Assembly: GCF_030867145.1 (NCBI RefSeq)
Contig: NC_134415.1
Location: forward strand, 18,950,417-19,014,416
Direction of reading: 5' to 3'
Length of the DNA: 64,000 nt
From: Opisthocomus hoazin
Lineage: Eukaryota > Chordata > Aves > Opisthocomiformes > Opisthocomidae
Within the stretch, counting starts at the first letter, position 1. Each line of letters begins with the position of its first letter. Below the pieces are notes generated by a model that saw only the letters and a list, made by a program, of their open reading frames with translations, was not told the origin of the DNA and searched no databases. The position numbers were made by a program, and so were the translations under genes. This document shows positions 1 to 9,507 of this stretch, in pieces.

Positions 1-2336
1 AAGTGAGATTGCTGGTTCCACCAGGACACTCTAAGTATCCAGAAGCTTAATGCAGACTCAGCCTACAGAGTTCGGCTCCCTCTTCACGTTGAAAAGTTAC
101 ATCTTATTCCTCCCTGCAAAATGTAGGCTTACTCTTTTCTATTCGCTGTTGCTCCATCCTTCAGCTGTACGCACAAGTCTCTCATTTACCACGTGTGATG
201 TGTTCTCTGTTCTGGGCAACTCACAGCTCTCTCAGCTTACATACTTCCTCTCTTCTGAAACCCTTTCACCACGCGTGGGCCCCTCCACCACTGACTTAGG
301 GCTGCAGCACAGCTTCTCATCACGAAGCACTGCAAAAGGTGACTATTTACTCTGACATCCTTAATGCCAGCTAAAAATTTAATCTTTCACCTCTGCGCTG
401 AGTCACAACTGCACGTCACTAGGGTACAGCTTTCAACAGAGCGATTTAAGATCAGCTATAAGGAATGAATGCATGTGTATAAGTAAACCAAGACACTACT
501 TGCCTTGCAATCTCTACGAATCTTCAGAACATTGTGATTCTCTTTCCCAAAAAAACGCAGACCAACCCTAATCTATCTCCAACACGACCAGCCCACCCCC
601 CCAGCAAGATAAAGCTAAAAGAGGAATTCAAGCCCTGGAAAACTATGACCCTACCAACGATCTCCATAAGAATTCCTGACTCTCAAGATAAAAATTTCTT
701 ATTTCTGAGGGGTGAGGGGGGAAAGAGACAAATCACTTTTTCTGGAGGAAGGTATCAAGGAAGGAGTCAAACAAGTGACCCTTTTGCAAACCACAGCTCC
801 AGTCGCTGCTATTGCCCTGTGCTTCTGAACTATGGCATTTTGGCCAGAGTTCATGGTAATCTCATGATACCTTTGCAATATTTCCTAATAGTGTTTGAAA
901 GCAGTTCTCAAGGCAGGCAAAGAAGAGTGTGAATGGACTTGGGCCAGAAGCTTCCCTTCCAAGTTTAGTTGACGTTTACGTGTTCATATACAAAAAAACA
1001 ACTCTTCCAGGGAGTACGTGCCCTCCTGAAAATTGTTTGCCTCATTTCAGACACTTCCTCTCCTCACCTTTGCGATCTATCAATAAGGAAAAGGAGGTGT
1101 TCCCAAGGCACCAAACTACCATTTAGACTAACGAGAAAACACAAACTCACATAAACTTTGTGCCCTGGAAATTCTGTGCAATGTTGGTATATAAATATTC
1201 ATTTATATCTCACAGAATACTAGCTGCAAATCAGAAGGAAACAGTTGACACTAACCTTGGTCTCAGATTGTGAGGACAAAGGTCAATTAACTTCAAAATA
1301 ATTAAAAAATAGATTATGAAACACACCTTTTCCAGTCATGAGCTCTCATCCCCTGTCTTTGCCTGGAGTGGAAACTTACCTGAATTCTGACCAAAAGAAG
1401 AGCAAGCACAAGGTACATTATGAATTCAATGGAATCCAGCTGTTTTTTCAACTTCATGTCACTTGAATAACCTGAGACCTGATCAAATAACTGTGGCCCC
1501 CTCCCCCAGTGTTTGTTAGTATGATTGGTAGCAGTTCCTCTAAACTAAATGAACCCTACCGGCAAAAGCGCTTCTATTTTGCAGCTGGGTCTGCACTACG
1601 GTTTATAGAATTCATCTAGACTTAACTCTTCAACAGAAAAGGAGCAAGAGACATAGCAAAGCACAGTAATGCGGCAACCAATGCTACTCTAAACCACTAG
1701 TATTTTTCTGAAAATTAAGCTTTTATATCAAGGAAGAATCTGTGGCATGATTGATGGGACAAAGCATTGCTGAATTCCAATTGCTTCACAAACCCCAATG
1801 ATACAAGTAATTTCAGAGCTGGGCTGCAACAGAAATAAATAGGTCCTGTTAAAAGGAACTGCCTAAATCATCGACAGAACAGAGCACAGCAGGTTGCATT
1901 GCATCATCCTTGTAAAACTGAGAAGTTCTCTCTCTAGTAGTTATTTTTCTTTTAGTTGCATTTAAAAAAGATAGAGTATCATGAATGAGTACCTGAAGAG
2001 TAACCCACATCTTCAAGCAACTGACAAGTATTACTGTTTCTCTCTTTAGAGGAGCCCTCCTCCTTTAGGTAGCTGCCACTAGTAGTCTTTCAAACCTGCC
2101 TGGCTGGGTGGGTTATTGAGACAGTCATCAGTGAATTCCAGCTTGCTACACTTTCTTACTTGTTACTTCCCAAGAAGCTTGACCAGCTGTAACTGAGAAT
2201 TTGATAAGATCAAAGCACATCTCTCTTTAGGCAGAGGCACGTAAATATAACCAGGTCCTGCGCTTCCCCCTCAACCTTCTCTTTTTAAGCACAGCTACTA
2301 TATGCTACATCATTGACCAGAAGACCTAGGAGTGAG
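1..2336. other. Non-coding, probably KCNK17 intron 1
   Basis: No recognised gene. The only item I note is a donor-flanked open frame on the minus strand at about 1380-1539, described under findings. KCNK17 exons 2-5 were searched for (FFF..TTIG filter pattern and donor) and not seen. Confidence 0.5.
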
Positions 2337-3228
2337 TCACAGAATCACAGGGGTTGGAAGGGACCTCTGTGGGTCATCTAGTCCAACCCCCCTGCCGAAG
2401 CAGGGTCACCTACAGTAGGCTGCACAGGATCTTGTCCACGCGGGTCTTGAATATCTCCAGAGAAGGAGACTCCACAACCTCCCTGGGCAGCCTGTGCCAG
2501 TGCTCTGTCACCCTCAGAGGGAAGAAGTTCTTCCTCATGTTCAGACGGAACTTCCTCTGCTTCAGTTTGTGCCCATTGCCACTTGTCCTGTCACTGGGCA
2601 CCACTGAAAAGAGCTTGGCCCCATCCTCCTGACACCCACCCTTCAGATATTTGTAGGCATTTATAAGGTCCCCTCGCAGCCTTCTCTTCTTCAGGCTGAA
2701 CAAGCCCAGTTCCCTCAACCTCTCCTGGTAGGGGAGATGCTCCAGTCCCCTCATCATCCTTGTAGCCCTCCGCTGGACTCTCTCCAGTAGCTCTTCATCT
2801 TTCTTGAACTGGGGAGCCCAGAACTCGACACAGTACTCCAGATGAGGCCTCACCAGGGCAGTGTAGAGGGGAAGGAGAACCTCCCTTGTCCTGCTGGCCA
2901 CGCTCCTCCTGATGCACCCCAGGATCCCATTGGCTTTCTTGGCAGCCAGGGCACACTGCTGGCTCATGGTTAACCTGTCGTCCACCAGGACACCCAGGTC
3001 CCTCTCCGCAGAACTGCTCTCCAGCAGGTCCACCCCAAGCCTGTACTGGTGCATGAGGTTGTTCCTCCCCAGGTGCAGGACCCTGCACTTGCCCTTGTTG
3101 AACCTCATCAGGTTCCTCTCTGCCCAGCTTTCCAGCCTATCCAGGTCACGCTGAATGGCAGCACAGCCTTCCGGTGTATCTACCACACCTCCCAGTTTGG
3201 TGTCTACAGCAAGCTTGCTGAGGGTACA
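2337..3228 (-). mobile_element. CR1 LINE, 5'-truncated, 3' part of the reverse-transcriptase ORF
   Basis: Non-LTR retrotransposon copy on the minus strand, inside the probable KCNK17 intron 1. The reading frame from about residue TKLGG to the terminal CSLL stop is still open and carries the usual CR1 3' ORF2 sequence ([44 protein letters not shown]). The 3' end shows the TGATTCTGTGA-type tail on the minus strand. At its 5' truncation the catalytic FADD box is changed to LAVD, so it is a dead copy. It is truncated relative to the plus-strand copy at 8318-9507, which it closely resembles. Confidence 0.95.
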
Positions 3229-6200
3229 ACTAGAGTCAACTAACCAAAAACAACAGTTCATAAGTAGGTCTTCTTCTTGCCTTCCAAAAAGGCCAGCAAT
3301 ACAGTACTAGCCCACTACCTTACAGAATACTTTCTATTTAACAACTTCTGTCAAAGGTATACTATAATAGGATATTATAAGCACAGAATGCACACTCTTG
3401 TTAATATACCCACAGTTCTTTTTAATTAATAGGTCTGAAGAAGAATGAACTGGCTATAACAAACAAATTAGTAGTATATCTTGATAAGAAGGACATCGGG
3501 AAGAACAATTACAGGGGATCAACCCTATTTCATCTATGAAATAGGGATAAGCCAATGGATATTTGACTAAAGTGGGTTCTATACAGATGTCACTGCTCCA
3601 CAATACCAAGAGGCAATGCTGTTCCTTAAAGTCCCTTATCACAAACAGGTGATCTCTTATTCTCAACCCTTAATAATTACTCACTGCTGCATCATCTGTG
3701 GACAAGATGATTTTAGTAATCTGTCCTTGCAGGGTTGTATTTCCTGACAGCTGGTACAAGTCTCTCCTGGGTCAATGTCGGTGCAAGTCAAGGCATTGAT
3801 GAGAATCTTTCAGTCACTTGGGACCTCGTTGCTCTTGTAAGCAGTAACTAAAACTCTCTGTGTCACTCCAGCTGTTGACTCTGGAGATAACAATGTCTAG
3901 ATCCGCCTGCAGGTTCTTTGTGTATAGCCTGCCCTTCAGCATTAGATCCTTTTCATTATACCTTAAATCTTGCTAGACAAAAAAAAAAAAAAAAAAAAAA
4001 AATTATTTCACTTAGCTCAACTTTTGTTTTCTCCTTACCAGGTTATGTAAGTAACTGGGTTTAAATAGCATTATGCATCTACAATAATAGAAAGTGGATA
4101 AAACAATATAATAAATACAGAAAGCAGTTGTATTAGGGAAATACATGTGTAACAGCAAAAAATTTTATAGCAAAAAAGGAAGGGTAGCATGAAAAGGATG
4201 TCATGGTAACAGCCTAACACAGAAAGTGCACTGTCCCAAGCCTGGCCATACAAACAAGCACCTGACTAAAGAGACACCAAGAAATACAGCAGCTATAGCT
4301 ACACCAGTGCCTGAAACCACTGAAATGATGCAGAAAAAGGAGCGAGTTTGGGGAACAACTCAGCTGGAGCAGGGCTATGTAAACACTCACCCTACGCAGT
4401 AAAACCCAGAGCCTTACGCACTGAAGTGTGTCCCACTGAGGAGTGTGGCTAGGTGTCCTCTGCTCCCGAAAGGTCAGAGAGGGTCTCAGCTCTAAGAGAT
4501 ATGCCAATATGGAAAGTGCCCTCTGTGCACGCAGCCCCACTCCCTGGACACTTCTCAAATCTGGAACCAACTTCATTTTTGCCTGGACTGAGACTCCTTG
4601 GTACTTTTCTCCCCAGCCGAGTCCAGCCACCATTCCTCACCGTACTGAGGCTATATTACCTGAAACCTGCCTTATCATTGCCTCTGTTTCCATCTTCTGT
4701 GAGTCTCATCACTGAGACCTTTCTTTGATGTGACCTCACAGCAAGTAATTCTGGCATGGAAGACCACCAGCATATTTACAATAAAAAGCCAGATATTGCC
4801 CTCTTTGTATGTTACCTAATGGGTCTTGAGGATGTGTTTGCTCTCAGTTTTATTTCTGGTGAGCAAGTGTTCACGTCACAGACTCTATACAATGTCAGAA
4901 AAATAGCCTACAGTTAGATGGGTCAATAAAACCAAACTTATGTCTTTCTTGAGTAGATGTTATTGGATGCACAGCAGAGGGACACGTGGCCAGAGTCCCT
5001 CTGTTGTCCCCTGTGCTGTCATTGTTCTAAGCATAAGTAACGAAAGCTAAGAAAAATGCAAGTCAATCTTCCCCATATACATACACACATACATATATGT
5101 ATAAACACATGCATGCATTTTTTTGTTTGCTTGTACATAAAGCATTCGCATATGCTGCCCTCAACTACTTAGAAAATATGGAACTGTTCAGCATTCCGCA
5201 GGGGAAGAGCCACCCAGTCCTCCAGGCCAAAAAAAACAGAGGTGGGAAGCAGGGACCCACCACTACTGATGTCACACACTTTCTAACACTTTCTCCTCTG
5301 CTGTTTGGTTTTTGTTGATCGTCTGCGATTTCCATCTCCTTCTGTCTTTCATTAAGCAGCTAATCACTTCTTCCCTGGCAAGGATCTGGGCCACAGAAAT
5401 CACTGTAAGAGGATTCACTTGCCTAACTACCACAGCATGGTCTATTGGCCTTTGCCTTTCCTCCTGCCCATCTTCATGCCGTGCTCTCCTGCTAACGCCC
5501 CAAAGCAGGAGGTCTCTATTGCTCTCCATCTGTGCAAGGGCTGGAAGAGTGGATTTCCATTCTCGGTTGGTAACTAGGAACTAAGCAATAAACAAGTTGT
5601 AAAATGATGTTTGTACATTGCTTAGCAAACTGGGATTTTATTCCATATTGGCCCCTATACGCTTAAAATAAATAGAGTTTAGAATTATCTAGGATGAAGG
5701 AGCTTTAAGAAAACAATGAGGAGCTACCAGTAATGTCAAAGCAATTAAAATTCGCACACTGCTTTATGTTTTCACAAACACTCTTTATATGTCTTTCTTA
5801 ATTAGCAAATAATCAGTTGTGTATCTAGAATACAAGTTTGTTATTTGAAGAGGGCCAGCGATGACACTGTCTGATAAACTACGTGCAATTTACTGCTATA
5901 ACAACTTACTGTAGAGAAGAACATCTCATTTTTTGATCACCTTTCAAGCATCCAAGCAATTGCCACACAGGAAATTAGAAAAGAGTGTAGGAAAGAAGCA
6001 ATCCCCTGGATTATCTGTTTAAGATTAACGTCTCACTGTGAAAGTTATTAAAAATAACACACAAAGCCATTCAAACTCAGGACTATGGTTTCTCAAAGCA
6101 TGAAGGCACACACAGACACTCTATAAAATAAAACAAAACTTCTTTGCAACTTCCTCGTCTAAGGCTTGCTGAGGTTGCAACTAAGTACTCGCACAGCGTA

Positions 6201-7479
6201 CTATAACAGGGTCTGGTCTGAAGGGATTTGGGTGGCTGTCCTGTTCCCTTGACTACTAGACAGTATTAAGAATTAGTAGAGGTCACCCTACAATAAAACA
6301 AACCATGAGAACAATATTGGAGAGACCTTTCTACCTACTCAGTTGTGATCATCTTCTCTCCACTATATGACCTCCTTACCGCCATTCATCAAACAAAACC
6401 CCTCCAACGCCATGGCAAGAGCCATGCCCAGCCATCACTGTTCAACAGACCAGTGCTGAATGAAGCTGCCTTTATGAAGTGCCAGACTGGTTTTCTCTGG
6501 TGTATTTCTCACTTCTCTCTGACCATTTATATTCCACAGCTAGCACAGCACTCAATATAAATTATAAGAGTAGATACCATGGTAGCTTTCCAGGGCCAGA
6601 TATACCATATCTTCACTGTACTACTGACTATCCCAGAGAATTTACTACCTAGAAAGTCAAGGGATGAGAGCCTGGCGTAGGTTATCAGCACAGTTTTGTC
6701 TGCCAGAGCCATGCTGAAACTCCTGAGAAGATTATCTGTTTGATGGGTTTCTGTGTTTTTCTCCCTGCTGGAAAAAAATGGGAAACACTTATCCAAGTCC
6801 CTTTTAGGTCCTTTGAGATCTAATGACCAGTAACCACAGTTTCAGCCACCATCAAACACTGCTTTCACAAGAAAACAAGTTAGTCTTTTTGACAACATCT
6901 ATTTGAGGCAGATGGACCAAAGCAAGCAGTACACACTCAGCTATAGGCACCTACTGAACTAGAATGGTTTGGGTAAATATTCAAGTCACTTCAATATTGT
7001 AGGTTTTTCTTTTTCAAACAAAAATTGAGAAAGGAAAGAACCTGTTTATCTCACTTTGCTCATATCTGTATCATAAAAGGCCTCCACCTGAACTTTAACG
7101 CGACAGCCTTTGGTCCTGCTTCGCATTTTGCAGCCATCCTGCAGACACCACCAGACACATTTTCAAGGACATCCTCATTGAGTTACCAGGGCTTTTCCAT
7201 TTCCCTTCAAATAACGAGTAGAAGGCTGAAGAAGTCTGACACTAGTACAAAACCCAGGTAAACTTACCACGACTCCTAGTCTTTCCACTAGCGAGATGTC
7301 ACTCATTACAACTGGTTCTTTGCAAGTTCAACAGCAAAACAGACCCACCTTCAATGAGACCCAGGTAATGATCGCACCATGGGAAACTCTGTCTCTGGCG
7401 GGACGCGTGGCTTAAAAACTCGCGGAGAAGGAAAGAAACCCTCCAGCAGCAGACAGAAACCAGGGCCCGGAGCAGCGGG
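3229..7479. other. Non-coding, probably KCNK17 intron 1
   Basis: Contains the A24 run at 3979 and short CA/TA repeats near 5083-5120. I see no KCNK17 exon, RNA gene or other element. Confidence 0.5.
3979..4002. repeat. A24 mononucleotide run
   Basis: Twenty-four consecutive A on the plus strand, with no recognisable element attached on its 5' side. It is likely a microsatellite or a pseudogene/retrocopy tail whose body I cannot recognise. Confidence 0.95.
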
Positions 7480-8200
7480 GGGCGAGCTCCGGACATCCCC
7501 CCCCACCGGCCCGGCCCGGCCCGGTCTGGTCCGGTCCGGTCCGGGGGCAGCGCTGCCCCGGCAGCTCCCAGCCGGGCTCACCTCGATGAGCCGCTGCAGG
7601 GCGGGCCCCCGCAGGCAGGTGTGGTTGGCGAGCAGCCCCCAGTGCTGCTGGAGGAGGTGCCGGGCCGCCCGCACCTCGGCCGGCCGCTCCAGCGCCTGCA
7701 GCACGCCGGCGCCCAGCCCCACGTAGCCCAGGTAGGCCGCCAGCAGCGCCGGCACCCCCCAGCGCCGCGGCCACCGCCGCCGCCCCGCCGCCACCATCGG
7801 CCTCGCTGCGCCGTCCCCCCCCCTCTCCCCCGCCGCTGAAGAAGCCGCCGGGGCGGGGGCGGGAGCGGGGCCGCCCGGCAGGGCAGGGTGCCCGGCCGGC
7901 GCCTCCCCCGGGCCTCCTCCCGCCGACCTGCCCCTTCCCACAGCCCGGTTCTGCCGCGTCCCCCGCGGGAGCCCGCCCCGCCGCCGCCCTCCTCCCTCGC
8001 CGCTCCGCTTCCCCCGCCTGTCGCCTCCCGAGAGCGGACCTGCCCCCGGCTCCCCGCTCGGTGCGAGGGCGGGCGCCGGGTCAGGTCGGTCCCTCGGCGG
8101 GGTGCTGCCGGCCCCTGCCCCGCCAGGCCGAGCCGCCCGCCCAGCCACCCGGTGCCGGCCGCCCACCGCCGTGCCAGCGGCCTGGGGGGATCGGGTTTGC
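7480..8200. promoter_or_regulatory. CpG island over KCNK17 first exon and promoter
   Basis: This block is extremely G+C rich and full of CpG (runs such as GGCCCGGCCCGGCCCGG and CCGCCGCCCCGCCGCC) in a window that is otherwise AT-rich. It covers the KCNK17 first exon and extends 5' of its ATG, as expected for a TATA-less CpG-island promoter. The many long open frames here on both strands come from base composition. Confidence 0.85.
7582..7797 (-). CDS. KCNK17: KCNK17 (TALK-2) first coding exon, partial gene
   Basis: This is the first exon of a second TALK-type two-pore-domain K+ channel, located 5.6 kb downstream of KCNK16 in the same direction. It encodes 72 residues from the ATG at 7797-7795 to a phase-0 donor CTCATCGAG|GTGAGC. 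Seen: an arginine-rich N-terminus (GRRRWPRRWG), TM1 (VPALLAAYLGYVGLGAGVLQALE), and a cap helix with sequon N58-H-T and cysteine C61 (NHTCLRGPALQRLIE). The length and end match KCNK16 exon 1 almost codon for codon, and the spacing resembles human KCNK17 (NFTCLDRPALDSLIR). The frame stays open upstream to about 8166, but that part is low-complexity Gly/Arg/Ala/Pro from the CpG island, so I chose the internal ATG; its -3 base is C, so the start is not certain. Exons 2-5 were not found in 1-7581 and are presumably left of the window. KCNK5 is a less likely alternative identity. Confidence 0.85.
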
Positions 8201-8317
8201 TCCCTGCCTCATGTGCGAAGCTACTTGAAAAGGCAGTAAACGGGTGTTTGCGGTAACAGCCCTTCGATATGAGCAACGGCAAAGGCAGCGAGCTTCCGAG
8301 GGAGTCTTTTCCCTCTG

Positions 8318-9507
8318 ACCGGCTGGGTAGATGAGGGGAGAGCCGTGGATGTTGTCTACCTAGACTTCAGAAAGGCTTTTGACACGGTCTCCCATAACAT
8401 CCTCCTAGGGAAGCTCAGGAAGTATGGGCTGGATGAGTGGTCAGTGAAGTGGATTGAGAACTGGCTGAATGGCAGAACTCAGAGGGCTGTCATCAGCGGC
8501 GCTGAGTCTAGTTGGAGGCCGGTAACTAGTGGTGTCCCTCAGGGGTCAGTACTGGGCCCAGTCTTGTTTAACTTCTTCATCAGTGACCTGGATGAAGAGT
8601 TAGAGTGCACCCTCAGCAAGTTTGCTGATGACACCAAACTGGGAGGAGGGGTGGATACACCAGCAGGCTGTGCTGCCATTCAGCGTGACCTGGACAGGCT
8701 GAAGAGTTGGGCAGAGAGGAACCTGATGAGGTTCAAGAAGGGCAAGTGCAGGGTCCTGCACCTGGGGAGGAACAACCCCATGCATCAGTACAGGCTTGGG
8801 GTGGACCTGCTGGAGAGCAGCTCTGCGGAGAGGGACCTGGGTGTCCTGGTGGACGACAGGTTAACCATGAGCCAGCAGTGTGCCCTGGCTGCCAAGAAGG
8901 CCAATGAGATCCTGGGGTGCATTAAGAGGAGTGTGACCAGCAGGACAAGGGAGGTTCTCCTTCCCCTTTACACTGCCCTAGTGAGGCCTCATCTGGAGTA
9001 CTGTGTCGAGTTCTGGGCTCCCCAGTTCAAGAAAGATGAGGAGCTACTGGAGAGAGTCCAGCAGAGGGCTATGAGGATGATGAGGGGACTGGAGCATCTC
9101 TCCTATGTGGAAAGGCTGAGGGAGCTGGGCTTGTTCAGCCTGAAGAAGAGAAGGCTGAGAGGGGACCTTATAAATGCTTATAAGTATCTGAAGGGTGGGT
9201 GTCAGGAGGATGGGGCCAAACTCTTTTCAGTGGTGCCCAGTGACAGGACAAGGGGCAATGGGCACAAACTGAAGCAGAGGAAGTTCCGTCTGAACATGAG
9301 CAAGAACTTCTTCACTCTGAGGGTGACGGAGCCCTGGCACAGGCTGCCCAGGGAGGCTGTGGAGTCTCCTTCTCTGGAGATATTCAAGACCCGCCTGGAC
9401 AAGGTCTTGTGCAGCCTGCTGTAGGTGACCCTGCTTTGGCAGGGGACTTGGACTAGATGACCCACAGAGGTCCCTTCCATACTCAAATATTCTGTGATTC
9501 TGTGATT
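8318..9507 (+). mobile_element. CR1 LINE, 5'-truncated but with about 360 open codons of reverse transcriptase
   Basis: The open frame runs from a GTG (8345) to TAG/stop at 9424. Seen: [20 protein letters not shown], the [13 protein letters not shown] block, an intact [11 protein letters not shown] catalytic box, and the CR1 C-terminal region [14 protein letters not shown] to CSLL. A short 3' UTR ends in ATTCTGTGATTCTGTGA. The 5' half of ORF2, including the endonuclease, and all of ORF1 are missing, so it cannot be autonomous. It sits about 120 bases from the CpG island, just upstream of the KCNK17 promoter and opposite to its transcription. The 5' edge is approximate. Confidence 0.95.

Noticed and set aside
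4214-4633. 139-codon minus-strand open frame in the probable KCNK17 intron 1, with a donor-like GTGAGTG inside
   Set aside because: It has no KCNK17 pore, TM or other recognisable sequence, and its mixed composition is typical of a chance frame.
7299-8282. Several long overlapping open frames on both strands in the GC-rich block
   Set aside because: They are low-complexity (Gly/Arg/Pro/Ala) shadows of the CpG island; only the KCNK17 exon 1 frame has recognisable channel sequence and a proper donor.
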